Positions 1 to 12,289 of a stretch of DNA of 64,000 nucleotides are shown one piece after another (the stretch's first letter is position 1; every line of letters starts with the position of its first letter). The position numbers were made by a program, and so were the translations under genes. The DNA lies in the NCBI GenBank assembly GCA_027943335.1, contig BSBK01000873.1, forward strand, positions 615,501 to 679,500. The letters run 5' to 3'. Below the pieces are notes generated by a model. It worked only from the letters and a program-made list of their open reading frames with translations, was not told the origin of the DNA and searched no databases. Origin of the DNA: Chamaecyparis obtusa. Taxonomy: Eukaryota > Streptophyta > Pinopsida > Cupressales > Cupressaceae.

Positions 1-13
1 CCTCCTAGTCTAT

Positions 14-350
14 AGTCTATGCCAACAATTTCGAAACTTCTTATTGTTGAACCAATTATTAATTTATCATTCTAACATCCCCACTAGGCTTCCTTTGTGC
101 GACTCTAATACTATATTGGAAACTTAAATTGAGCTCAAATGATCACAGGCCCAGTCCATTAGATTTATAAAGAAATACACATTAAATGCTAGCTTCATTG
201 TAGACCAGAGTTAGCTGCAGAATTAATTGTGGAGAGGTTAGGTAGGTGTTTGTAGATCATTCTAGTAGTTGTATGGAAAAATCTTAATCTGTGCCGACAA
301 TTTAGAAACTTCTTATTATTTGACCAATGAATAATTTATCATTTTAACAT
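14..350 (+). repeat. Diverged short direct repeat
   Basis: A segment of about 65 bp at 14-78 recurs at 285-350 in the same orientation with scattered mismatches. Both copies share blocks such as AAACTTCTTATT and ATAATTTATCATT-like sequence. The spacing is about 270 bp. It may be a remnant of an old tandem repeat or of a retroelement untranslated region. Confidence 0.5.
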
Positions 351-2650
351 GAACAACCCATATTCTCATATACCAATGGCTTAAGCTATATCAAAATTCC
401 ATAGGTCCATTGCATTATATAGCAGGAAAAGATATTTCAATGGGATTTTTCTGTTCTTTCTCCGATACAAAACTCATAAGTGTTGAAGGTAAATAGGGGG
501 TCAGCAAGCTTTGATTTTCATAGAAACTTGGCATGGGGTTTCAAATTGGAAAGTATTTTTAATTTTACTTCCATTTTTTCTCCTTCGAGAAACAGAATCT
601 CTCAACAATATAAAGAGGATCCACCTACCTTAATAAGTGCAAAAACTATATTACTTTCTAATGGCATAAATAATCTCACATTTTATACCGTTTGTGAAAT
701 AGAATACGACCTCATCTTATATTCTCACTTTCTATATTATTATTTAAATCAAATGATTTAAAAAATGTAAACATTACCACTAGCTTTAATTCAAGTTCTA
801 AAATTCATGATGGATGCCCAGTCTGAATGTGGCCCAGATCTAAAAGTTTTCATTTTGAAATGACTTTTTGTCCTGGAATTCTCTAAGACTTCAATTTAAT
901 GTATCTCAAATCAAATGATGATAAAGGGTCGCACCCCATTTTTATTGTTTCTTTCAGACCTCCAAAACTGAATCAACTACTTCTAAAATTTCCTTTGGAA
1001 AATTATCAAGCTCAATTATGAGAAGTTTTCACCAAGTGGATGTATTCATTAAGGACACGTGTTGCAAGTAGATTTCCCAAGCTCCATCATATGTGCAAGA
1101 TATCAATCCACAAAGATTCTTTCTCTTGAAGTTGTCATGGAAAACCTCTCCAAACACCATCTAGTTCTACCTCTGAAAAAATGCCAAACTGGACTGCAAA
1201 GCTCTGTAATCATGCATGGGAATATGTTGTTCTACAAAAGATCATGACGACCAGTCTGTTTGATGTGATGTTCGTCCAATTGAGAAAAATAAATTTCCAA
1301 TATGGGCTTTCATTCGCATATTGATACTGTGTAATTAACAAATATTAATAAAGTGTGTTTGGTTTCGATTTTGAAAAAATGTCAAATGGAGTGTTATGGC
1401 TCTTAAAATTTGCATAGGTGTTCATTGAGATATGGATTATTGCTAGGATTAATTGGTTTGACTAGAAATTTATCTAGACATAGGATATCAATTTTGAAAG
1501 AAGGTTGCTCCAATAGATTTTGAGACATGTAGGAACAAATTGCAAACCAATTGGGTTTTGAAAAAAATATCAAAAAAGGTCATGAGATTATGAGAAAACG
1601 TTCATTCTATGATAAGGACAATTCAAAGGAACAATTGGTCTTATGAGAAAGACCTTGGATATATAAATATAATTGATTCGTGAAAATGGCTTGCTCAAAG
1701 GATTCTAAAATATTCATTGTAAAACTATTTTAGAACCCTAAAAGTTAAAGCTCCAAAAACATTTCAAATCAAATAATGGAAGGCTGCAAATTGACATAGG
1801 AACTCACATACGATAGATGAACATTCCTACCAAGTGATTTTGCATGATAATTGGGGGTTTTTGAGTTATTATGTTTCAAAGTAGGCTAACCGTGTAAATT
1901 TTATAGGGAGTCTCTGTTATAACTTAATCATTGTCATAGCACTTCTAAAAAAATTCAAAATCTAAAGGCGCCAATTGTGGCTATTTCCTGGGAATGTATG
2001 CTCCTTGCAGACATAACAAGAATCCAACTTTCTATGAGATCTGTACCAAATGCCTATTCCATTGAGATTGTCTAGTCACTTATTAACCATAGAAATCAAA
2101 TCATATCCATATTTGGTAGCCCTAGCCACCTAAAAGGAATGTCATCAATTTCCTCTATCAAAAATTTGATTTTGGTCATGTACCAACATTATGTCACTAG
2201 AAATATCACATGGTCATTTATTTTGACATCATTCACCATTTTATCACAATCAACTAGGTCGTTATAATTTCTATCAAAAAACCTCTCCATCTAGCAAAAC
2301 TATTTTGCTACACAACTGAATGTATTATTCCTGGTTCTATTATAGGCTTGTATATCATATTGTTGTGGTTCATGTGGATTAGGTAAATAGTTCCACAATC
2401 TCTAAAAAGGAGAACATGAATATACTAATTCATTTTTTACGTATATCTCTTTTTGGTGAAGTGTCATAAAAAACCCTAAATTTTCAATATGACCTTTTTC
2501 ACTTAAATTTCTAAAAGAACTCCATCAGCATCCTGGTTTTCTTTCTTGGAATCCCAAGGTTCTTAGATGCACTAACTTTAGCATTGTTATGTATTTCACA
2601 AAACGGTATAACTATCTAGTCATCTAAAACTATTTCCTCGTAAAATGGAT

Positions 2651-3097
2651 TTAAAAATATATGAAAATCCTCTTTAATTGTACACCATCATATGATATCA
2701 ATTCATTTTCCTCTACTGTTTTATCAGATAATAAATTTGAAAAAAAAATTGAAGTTGTTTGTAAAATTAGATACCCTTTTCCATTCATAGTAAATATCCT
2801 CACTAGTTCATTAGAGGCAACCTTGTCTTGAGGGACATTCATCTCTATTATTAAGTCATCATTAAATAATTTCTCTTTTATCTTTTTTTTATCTTTGTTG
2901 AAATTAGTGTGAGTTGGACATGAAATTATTGAATTACTCTCATAAGGATATTTTTGGCTTTCTATGGGTAACAAATCTACAATTTGTTTGCTCTTGAGTG
3001 GACATACCTCCTCATATTCCTCCTTTTCATCAACTATTTTATGATGGTATTCGAACATGGATAAGTAAACTATTTGTTCTCTTGTTCCTTCTTTCAC
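2651..3097 (-). CDS. Unknown 148-codon ORF
   Basis: This is an uninterrupted frame of 148 codons. The product is lysine- and glutamate-rich, with no signal peptide, membrane span or catalytic motif that I recognise. It ends about 35 bp before the left edge of the 5' LTR of element 1, so it may be the end of a retroelement gene cut by that insertion, or a chance frame in AT-rich DNA. No homology to the other ORFs of this window was evident by eye. No function is proposed. Confidence 0.25.
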   Translation of the reverse strand: MKEGTREQIVYLSMFEYHHKIVDEKEEYEEVCPLKSKQIVDLLPIESQKYPYESNSIISCPTHTNFNKDKKKIKEKLFNDDLIIEMNVPQDKVASNELVRIFTMNGKGYLILQTTSIFFSNLLSDKTVEENELISYDGVQLKRIFIYF

Positions 3098-3130
3098 CTT
3101 ACCATTGATTTAATCAATAATCTTATCTAA

Positions 3131-6020
3131 TGGTTTGAGAGACTCCTCATATAGCACATTATCAATCCTCAGAAAATGCTCTATCCCCGTGAAATTCATG
3201 GCAATAAAATGTTTCCTCTTATCTTTGGCTTGAAGCCCTAGGTCTTCATTTTAAAAATTTGTAGCCGTTACATGGAAAAAACACTAATTGAGCTGTGGCC
3301 TTGTTATATTTTAACGTTACTTTTTCCAATCACTTAAACCCCAAAATACCCATGTGCTAAAAAGGTTTGTGTCCACTTTGCATGTTATGTGGTTAGGTTT
3401 GTTGTCGGGCCCCCACTTTAATATTTTCCGCTAAGCCTAAGTCTTAATTTAATTTTTCCTAAGTGTCAAACCATCTAGAATATCTGGTTGTCGCATAATC
3501 TTATAGCTTCCTGTTGTCAGAGTTTCTGACATGGGATCATGCGACAAGCGGACATCTGTCCCGGCATGCCCATCTATGGTATTGTTTTATAGCTAAGGTG
3601 GCGGCTAGTTATTGGTCAGGGGCTAGTGAGTTGGTAGGTTGTTAGCAGGGCCCGGCAGCTTTCTGATTCCTTTCATCTAACAGTCAGCGCATGATCGCAT
3701 TAAATCTTTCCAGGCTTTGTGATCATGCGACAACCGTTGATCTTTCTAGCGCTACAGGATGACGAATGGGTGGGTCCTCAGCTGCCAAATCACGCTGACA
3801 CGGGTGTTTCTCATTGGTTGAAATAAAGACGACATGGTGGCCGATAGACCCTGTTATTAAAGAAGAGTTCGGAGGTGGGCCCCATTTATGCGAGGTGGCA
3901 ACTTTTGATTCAGCGTAGTGGCTTATGCGGCGTGCAAGGCCCTATGGTCAGTCACCTTTTCATCCTACGGTTGTCCTATGATCACATGGAATCTTTACAG
4001 GCTATGCCATGATGCGATGACCGTCGATTTGGAATCAGATGTAAAGGAAGGTAAGTGGGTCCACTGCCAAGTATGCACAAATCGCAGTTTCTCATTCCTC
4101 GACGTGGGTAATGATATGGCGGTTGTCAGTGGGACCGTTTGCCAAGTGTGGTAGATTTGTTCACTCCTGATTGGCCGAACCGTTAGGTGATGAGGATTTG
4201 TCAATGGGGCCATTGTCAATGGAATCTGCAGGGTTGCCAGCTTTGCTCAAGATCGACGGTGGTCATATAATCGCATCGAATCTTCTGAGCTCATGCGATC
4301 ATGTGATAGTCGTTTGATCTTGTCTGAGGGATGCAAGGTAAAGGTGGGTTTGATGTGCTACGTGATGCTGACTGGCTTGATTCTTATTGGTTGCCGACTA
4401 CTGATGCGGCTGGTGACTTTTCAAAGGCCTTTTGACTATTGTAAAGAGCGATCTGGACCACCTGATCTCTCGGGAAATAAATTGATCAATGGGCACCTTT
4501 TAAAACTTGCCAGATAGTCATTGGGGCCAGAATTTAAATCTTTTGCCAAGGGTTTTCTGCGACAGGAAGGACTAAAATTGAATGTTTTAGCAGCTAGATT
4601 TGGTAGAAATGATTTTCAACTGCTGCAGTATGATCCAAAGGGTTTGATGATTATTTGCAGATGTCGGTACCGTCAAGAAATGAAAGAAGTGCTCAAGGCA
4701 TGTTGTAGGTGGCTAGGGTTTGATATTTGTCAGAGATTTCCATGACCTGTACATGCGAGACCTTCTATAGTTGGCTCTAGCATTTAATTTTTGTTTTGCT
4801 GCAGCAAGAAATTGATTGAATTTGTATCTGCAGTTAACCCTGAATATGAAACCAATGCATTTGTACATCAGATTTGATCTAATTTTCTAGGGTTTCTTGG
4901 GTTTCCTGCATTCTTTACTTCTTGTTGTACCTGGTTGTTGCAGACCTAATTTTGCCCTAAATGATCATTTGCTTGTTGCAATCCTTGTTCCTATAAAAGG
5001 ATTTTCAAGATCATTTAGAAGGGTTCGAGTTTTCTTCTGAGAGCTAGTTCCATGAATGTTTTGCCTTGTAAATATTTCCTTCTTCTCTGCATATAGGGTT
5101 CCTTCTTTCCTCTCTAGTTTATGAGAATAGAATGCATGTTGTAACAGCTTGTCTTATGTATAAGATTTCAGTATATTTGTACTGTTATTAGACTATCTCC
5201 ATTTGAATCCTGAATTTGTTGATTATAGCATGAAGGGTGTTTAATCTTTCTACTTGTATTTCCTATATGTTTGCAGTAGAGTTGTCTTCGCAGAGGTAAC
5301 TGGGTTCAGGGTTAGTTTTCAGATATGTATGAGTTGGGATATCAAGGGTGTCTCATGCTTGTCTTCCAGTAGATGCTGGTTAATGTATTACTTGTTTATA
5401 GGTCTCTTCTAAGGGAAGGGTTAAAATCCTTTGAATAGGTGATAACATATCTGGGTACACAGGTGGATTGGTAAAGTGAGGTCTGATCAATGGTGTATGG
5501 TTGATGTAAGGCATCAACATATTTGAATATATTGTCCTCTTATTTCATAGCTCTCTATTGCTGTAAGGTATTTGACTTTGTTTCCCATTGGATAAGGCAC
5601 TGGTCTATGAGAGACTAAGGGTATTTCAAGGGTCCATTCAGCCCATCATCAATCATTCAAACCAAATACCTTTCCCTTTCATGTTGGTAGTAGTAGTAGG
5701 AGGTCCTTTCTAGTCTTCAGACTCATTCTATGCAAATAGGGCTATTGCATAAAAATTGGCTTCATTGGGGTACAGGATACCTAAAAGGGTTTGAAAACTA
5801 TTCCACAATAATGTATCTGTAGGCCTATTGTTTATCATGAGGTGTCTTGAGTGTGCAGATAAGGCAATACCCGCCTGAGTGATGTGGAGCTCAAAGAAGA
5901 AGGAGGATTCTTCTCAATCCTCATTAATTAAACTATTTTCTTGTCAAACTTGAGTGCCTCCCCTGAGAATCAAGCCCATCTATTGATTCAAGTTTGGTCT
6001 TGCAAGGAAAAGCTCCAACA
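3131..6020 (+). repeat. 5' LTR of element 1
   Basis: This segment aligns throughout with 8212-11061. It ends in CTCCAACA directly before the primer site. The start at 3131 is approximate and was chosen by aligning TG with the TGTTAG start of the 3' copy. Confidence 0.8.
4991..5000 (+). promoter_or_regulatory. TATA box in 5' LTR of element 1
   Basis: CTATAAAAGG lies two thirds of the way into the LTR and is conserved in the 3' LTR copy (10032-10041). This is the expected place for the U3/R promoter. It is a sequence match only, without evidence of transcription. Confidence 0.5.
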
Positions 6021-6023
6021 AAC

Positions 6024-6040
6024 TGGCAACTCTGCTAGGG
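6024..6040 (+). promoter_or_regulatory. Primer-binding site of element 1 (tRNA-Arg type)
   Basis: TGGCAACTCTGCTAGGG begins three bases after the LTR end CCAACA. It is close to the sites of elements A (TGGCGACTCTGCTGGGGA) and B (TGGCAACTCTACTGGGGA). From memory, these complement the 3' end of plant tRNA-Arg, a primer reported for Ogre/Tat elements. A second similar stretch, TGGCGACTC, occurs at 6325-6333. Confidence 0.7.
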
Positions 6041-6627
6041 TGAAGTAAAAGACAACAAGCTAGCTTGCTTGGTTGGATTATCCCAAAGTCTAGTTAAAAG
6101 ATCATAGAGTCAAATAAACAAATAAGTATTTGCTAAATCTTCTCACTAAGTGTTGAGTGGTGACTCTGACTCTCTGTTTGATTAGTGTTTGTAACAAAGT
6201 GTGATGTATCTATGATCCTGACAAGCAGTTGTCCTGTGAGATTTTGTTGTGATTGTGGGTTTTGAAGAAGGTTCAGAGTTGGGAAAGGTTCTCAGCTGAT
6301 TCAGATTTGTCCTCTACAAAAAGGTGGCGACTCTACCAAAGTTTGAAAGGTGATTTGAAGGAGACTTCAAGTCAATATTTTGTAGCATTCACAACATCTC
6401 CAGGTAATCCTATTTTATCAAGAAAAACAATCCCTAATTAGGTGAACAAGTCATCATTGAAAAGGGAAATTAATTTCAAGTTAAAGTCATATTTCTGGAT
6501 AAAGGCTTTGCTTCTTGTAAAAGAGTATCAGAAATATGTTGAGGTTTAATGAAGCCACTGGTTGCATTAATTTGGATAAAAGTATTGTCATGAGAACAAG
6601 TTGCATTGTGTTGTTAGTATTTTAAAA

Positions 6628-8139
6628 ATGGAGTCTCTAGCCTTGATGAGTCAAGATGGTGCTTCTAGGTCTGAAGGTTCTCTGTCAGATTTTAGAAATG
6701 TTAGTAGAGAAAGAGATATTTATTTGATGAGTCAAAAAATCCAACAAACTTGCATAAAGATTTTAAGACATACAATAGGAGAAAGGAAGGATGAGTCATC
6801 CCATTCATACTATAAGAAATTTCTTGTAGCTTGTGATGAAAATTTTGTGGGTATTGAGCTTCAAAATTTCCAATATACTGAAATGTTTTTAGAGCTTAGT
6901 ATGCCTGAATCAGTTGGCTGGACTGCCTCTGTTAGAAATGAAGCACTAGGAAATGTTAGAGAATGGATGGATTCATTTGAGGATGATGAATCTTGTGATG
7001 TTGGTGCTAATGTTGGAACTTATGATTATCAAGAGATAGAAGATGAATCTATAGTTGATGATAGTTCCTATTATGACTACCTTTCACAAGATGTTGTGAG
7101 ACAAGAGTTCTCAGCCCCTGTCTCAGATGAGGATGATATCTGCAGCACTGACAGTGAGACCAAAGAGGTAGAGTGTGAGGTTCAGTGCTTACTGAGCAGT
7201 GAGAAAATTTCAAAACTCTTGGGTGCAGAATTTCAAAGGTATGTTCCCAAATTTGTTTCCAAGATTCCATGCCCAATTTATATAAGTTTTGATGAAGATG
7301 AAGCAAGTGATGGCATGATGTGTGAAACATTTGTGGATGTCCTTTCTCCCATTTTTGATATGCAAGAGGATAGTACATATCATTGTAATGAATTTGATAA
7401 TGTCATATTTGATGAGTATGATGCTATGTGTACTAGTGTGGATTTAGTTTTTCATGAGCCTAATGTCAGTGGTTCTTGTATACATTTTGATGCTGGAGAA
7501 TGTGGTAAGTCTGAATGTGTTTTCTCAAATTTACAAATGACTAATGAGTCATCAACTAGCAATGTTTTTTCCCATTTAGAAGAGGCTGATTTAATTTGTG
7601 ATCAGCGGGATATTTCCATTTTCATGCAATCAGATTTTTGTCTTGAGAGTTTTTATATTAGTTTGCAAAGCAGGGAGATAGCAAGTGTTTATTATTTACT
7701 GCAAACTAATGGTCAGAATGCTAATGCTTCTAGCCATGGTGTTGAGTTGGAGTGTTTCCTTTTTCAGCATGGCAGTGTTGATGAAGGTTGTGATGTTTTG
7801 ATGTCACAAAGTGATCAGTATTCACGGTAGTTCGATGACTTTGTCTTGCTAGATGGTGGTGAGTATGGTGATCAAATTTTCTATGGTATGCTGAAAGTGG
7901 ATCACAATGTTTTTGGCAACATGGACGAGAGATGTATTTTCAGTTTTCCTCTGCTGAATGGAAATGAAAATTATTTGTTTGATAGAGGTAAAAAATTGAT
8001 CAGAAGTTTTGGGGCCTTGAGCCTTTTCGTAAATATTGTAAATCCTTGTATAGTTGTTTTCCCTTCTTGTTGTGTGTTTCCCTTTCTGTTTCCCTGGTTC
8101 GATTGCCAATTTTTTATGTCCCTTGGTTTTGTCCAATAG
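6628..8139 (+). CDS. Unknown acidic protein carried by element 1 (one in-frame stop)
   Basis: The first ATG at 6628 opens a 400-codon frame that stops with TAG at 7828-7830 and then continues in the same frame to 8139, giving about 503 codons with one nonsense change. I do not recognise the product. It is rich in Asp, Glu, Ser and Cys. The middle (roughly residues 115-185) is strongly acidic, with clusters such as DSFEDDESCDV and SDEDDICSTDSETKEVE. There is no zinc knuckle, DSG protease, YxDD RT or integrase motif. The last 30 codons are hydrophobic and overlap pyrimidine-rich DNA near the 3' LTR, so the true end may be earlier. It is the only gene of element 1 and takes the place of gag-pol. 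The frame is far better preserved than nearby retroelement genes, which suggests recent activity or selection; that is inference. Opposite-strand frames here look like shadows. Confidence 0.6.
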
Positions 8140-8211
8140 GTCGTCTGCTCTCCTAATGATCTTGAATTCTTGCATGCTCACAAGTTACCCATCATCCCCA
8201 GATAGAGCCAC

Positions 8212-11061
8212 TGTTAGCCCATTTTCCTGTCATAGCAAAAAATCCTCAGAAAATGGTCTATCCCTGTGAAATTCATGGCAATAAAATGTTTCCTCTGTCT
8301 TTGGCTTGAAGCCCTAGGTCTTCATTTTGAAAATTTGTAGCCGTTACATGGAAAAAACCCTAATTGAGTTGTTGCCTTGTTATATTTTAACGTTACTTTT
8401 TCTAGTCACTTAAACCACAAAATACCCATGTGCTAAAAAGGTTTGTGTCCACTTTGCATGTTATGTGGTTAGGTTTGCTGTCGAGCCCCCCCTTTAATAT
8501 TTTCTACTAAGCCTAAGTCTTCATTTAATTTTTCCTAAGTGTCAAACCCTCTAGAATATGTGGTTGTCGCATAATCTTATAGCTTCTTGTTGTCAGAGTT
8601 TCTAACATGCGATCATGCGACAAGCAGACATCTGTCCCAGCAGGCCTGTCTATGGTATCATTTTATCACTGAGGTGGCAGCTAGTTATTGGTCGCGGGGC
8701 AATGAGTTGGCAAGTTGTCAGCGGGGCTCGGCAACTTTCTGATTCCTTTGATCTAACGGTCGACGCATGATCACATGGAATCTTTCCAAGCTTTGCAATC
8801 ATGCGATGAGTGTTGATCTTTCCAGCGCTACATGATGACAGACAGGTGGGTCCTCAGCTGCCAAATCATGATGACATGAGCATTTCTCATTGGTTAAAAT
8901 AAAGACAACGTTGTGGCCGACAGACCCTAGTTATTAAAGAAGAGTTCAGAGGTGGGCCCAGTTTATGTCATGTGGCAGCTTTTGATTTAGCGTAGTGGCT
9001 TATGCGACATGCGGGGCCCTGTGGTCAATCGCCTTTTGGTCCTACAGTTGTCGTATGATCACATGGAATCTTTCCAAGCTATGCAATCATGCGACGACTG
9101 TCAATTTGGAATCAGACGTAAAGGAAGGTAAGTGGGTGCACTGCCAAGTATGCACAAATGGCGGTTTCTCATTCGTCGATGTGGGTAATGATATGGTGGT
9201 TGTCAATGGGACTGTTTGCCAGGTGTGGTAGATTTGTTCACTCCTGATTGACCGAACCGTTTGGTGATGAGGATTTGTCAGTGGGGCCGTTGTCAGTGGA
9301 ATTTGTAGGGTTGCCAGCTTTGCTCAAGATTGACGGTGGTCGTATAATCGCATGGAATCTTCTGAGCTCATGCGATCATGTGACAATCATTTGATCTTGT
9401 CTGAGGGATGCGAGGTAAAGGTGGGTCTGATGTGCTATGTGATGTTGTTTGGCTCGATTCGTATTGGTTGCCGACTGCTGATGCAATCGGTGACTTTTCA
9501 AAGGCCTTTTGACTATTGAAAGAGCGATGTGGACGGCCCGATCTGTCGGGAAATAAATTGATCAATGGCCACATTTTAAAACTTTCCAAATAGTCGTTGG
9601 GGCTAGAATTTCAATCTTTTGCCAAGGGTTTTCTGCAACTAGAAGGACTGGAATTGAATGTTTTAGTGGCTGGATTTGGTAGAAATGATTTTCAACTGCT
9701 GTAGTATGATCCAAAGGGTTTGATGATTATTTTCTCGAAGCATGTTGCAGGTGGCTGGGGTTTAATATTTGTCAAAGATATCCATGACCTGTACACGCAA
9801 GACCTTCTATAGTTGGCTCTGGCATTTAATTTTTGTTTCCTATAACAAGAAATTGATTGAATTTGTATCTACAGTTAACCTTGAATATGAAACCAATGCA
9901 TTTGTACATCAGATTTGATCTAATTTTCTAGGGTTTCTTGGGTTTCCTGCATTCTTTACTTCTTGTTGTACCTGGTTGTTGCAGACCTAATTTTGCCCTA
10001 AATGATCCTTTGCTTGTTGCAATCCTTGTTCCTATAAAAGGATTTTCATGATCATTTAGAAGGATTCAAGTTTTCTTCTGAGAGCTAGTTCCATCAATGT
10101 TTTGCCTTGTAAATATTTCCTTCTTCTCTACATATAGGGTTCCTTCTTTCCTCTCTGGTTTATGCGAACAGAATACATGTTGTAACAGCTTGTCTTATGT
10201 ATAAGATTTCAGTATATTTGTACTATTATTAGACTATCTCCATTTGAATCCTGAATTTGTTGATTATAGCATCAAGGGTGTTTAATCTTTCTACTTGTAT
10301 TTCCTATGTGTTTGCAATAGAGTTGTCTTCGTAGAGGTAGCTGAGTTTAGGGTTAGCTTTCAAATATGTATGAGTTGGGATATCAAGGGTGTCTCATGCT
10401 TGTCTCCGAGTAGATACTAGTTAATGTACTACTTGTTTCTAGGACTCTTCTAAGGGGAGGGTTAACATCCTCTGAATAGGTGATAACATATATGGGTACA
10501 CAGGTGGATTGGTAAAGTGAGGTCTGATCAATGGTGTATGGTTGATGTAAGGCATCAACATATTTGAATATATTGTCTTCTTGTTTCATAGCTCTCTGTT
10601 GCAGTAAGGTATTTGACTCTGCTGCCCATTGGATAAGGCACTAGTCTATGAAGGACTAAGGGTATTTCAAGGGTCCATTCAGCCCAACATCAATCATTCA
10701 AATCAAATACCTTTCCCTTTCATGTTGGTAGTAGTAGTAGGAGGTCCTTTCCAGTCTTCAGACTCATTCTATGAAAATAGGGCTAATGCATAAGAATTGG
10801 CTTCATTGGGGTACAAGATACCTAAAAGGGTTTGAAGACTATTCCACAATAATGTATTTTCAGGCCTATTGTTTATCCTGAGGTGTCTTGAGTGTGCAGA
10901 TAAGGCAATACCCACCTGAGTGATGTGGAGCTCAAAGAAGAAGGAAGATTCCTTTCAATCCTCATCAATTGGACTATTTTCTTGTCAAACTTGAGTGCCT
11001 ACCCTGAGAATCAAGCCCATCTATTGATTCAAGTTTGGTCATGTAAGGAAAAGCTCCAACA
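8212..11061 (+). repeat. 3' LTR of element 1
   Basis: It starts with TGTTAG at 8212, right after the conserved internal end GATAGAGCCAC, and ends with CTCCAACA at 11061, giving TGTT...AACA termini. Indels against the 5' copy are few; mismatches are scattered. Confidence 0.85.
10032..10041 (+). promoter_or_regulatory. TATA box in 3' LTR of element 1
   Basis: CTATAAAAGG is conserved with the 5' LTR copy at 4991-5000. Confidence 0.45.
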
Positions 11062-12289
11062 GTTGCAATCTTCCTCCAAAGTGCAAGCTTGGCTCCCTAC
11101 AAGTTCTTCTTCACATAAAACATCACTTGCAAATGTTTCTCTCATTTATTGTGTTATATTATTATTGTCTTCATGTCCATTTATGATTTTGTCCTTATGT
11201 GATTCAATAGTACCAAAAAATGGCTCGTCATTCATTTGATATGTTTTACACCAAATAGGATACTATGATGAACAAACTAGGATAATGTGATGATTTTTGT
11301 TGCACCAAATACGATACTATCATGATACGTGTTCCACTTAACATTATATATGTTACCATAACTGATGCATTCATGGTAAGTGATTTCTGGTGATTTCATG
11401 ATACGAGTTTGATTCCATGGTGATTAGTTATTGAGTTGTCATTGATGTCAGGTATTGACCTACTGTTCCTAGTTTGTTGCTAAGTATAAGTATGATGAAC
11501 AAGGTGTTGTGCTGAGTTTTTGTTGTAGAGATCCTTATGAAATAATTGCGGATGTCTTTGAATGTCAAATATATGACCACTACTATTGATATAAACTAGT
11601 AAGCAAGTTATGATCGAATGAAGGTTGACAGTGCAACTGTTAGAATAGTTAGTGATAGGTGATAGGTTATTTGATTGGCCTAAAAAATCTATAATAAGGT
11701 ATGTATCACGGTCATAGGAAAAAAAAATTTATATAGTTTGTAGAAGCTATGGGTGGGACCACAACTTATTTGGATGACAAGTGAGAAGATATTGCAGTTA
11801 CAAAAGTGGTTTTAGGATAAAGATATTGCGTTCTTGAGTTATCGATGATAGATCTTGAATCGGTGACCGGTATGGAAGTGGTAGTGAATAAAGTTGTGTT
11901 AGTCATGATGTGGTGACATGTCCCAATGATTAGAAGTGATGATCTGGCATTTTAGTGTTGGATGCTAGCGTGTCATGAGGATTCTAAAAGAAGGATTTGT
12001 TTGGTCAAAAAATGTTTGACTATTCCTCGTGTATTCATAAGTAAATCCAAGTATGGATCGATGTGGTATAGGAAAATTGTTTTATACATTGAGATGTGTC
12101 TATTAGTGCGTTATTTTTAAGCAGGAAGTTTGAAAGTTAAAATGTAAACCATTTAGGGAAAGCTTAAGGTGGTGGAAGACTCCAGGGTTTGATGAACAAT
12201 GTTTATGATAAGGATGAAAGAATTATGTTGTTGATCATGGATAGTTGATTGGTGTATAATGGTGTGATCAATCCAGGGTGTAGCAGAGT
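11062..12289. other. Unassigned region between element 1 and element 2
   Basis: I see no supported gene. A short motif, CACCAAATAnGATACTAT, occurs twice about 60 bp apart near 11250 and 11312. The right part may already be the U3 of the LTR of element 2, whose left boundary I could not fix because no second copy is visible. Confidence 0.4.

Larger units (their letters stand above)
1..3130. other. Unassigned AT-rich flank
   Basis: No coding region, tRNA, rRNA or recognisable mobile element is supported here except a diverged short repeat (14-78 and 285-350) and one unknown minus-strand ORF (2651-3097). The other open frames are short and lack recognisable motifs. The stretch probably consists of old, decayed repeats. 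Confidence 0.5.
3131..11061 (+). mobile_element. Element 1: non-autonomous Tat-related LTR retrotransposon
   Basis: Two direct repeats of about 2.85 kb (3131-6020 and 8212-11061) enclose only 2.2 kb. The 5' copy is followed by a primer-binding site resembling that of Tat/Ogre elements. The interior holds one unknown ORF (6628-8139) and no gag, protease, RT or integrase motif. The last 100-150 bp before the 3' LTR, including the block CCCCAGAnAGAGCCAC directly before TGTTAG, match the 3' internal end of the complete minus-strand Tat element A (48253-48400 read in reverse). I infer a LARD-like derivative that depends on A/B-type elements for enzymes. The outer left end is uncertain because the first 30 bp of the 5' LTR align poorly, and no target duplication was found. 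Confidence 0.85.

Noticed and set aside
3918..4154. 78-codon frame that recurs at 8995-9231
   Set aside because: Both lie at the same place in the two LTRs of element 1; the apparent conservation is LTR duplication, not a gene.
7049..7378. Minus-strand open frame of about 110 codons opposite the unknown ORF of element 1
   Set aside because: It lies fully inside the plus-strand ORF, has His/Leu-rich composition expected of an antisense shadow, and shows no motif.
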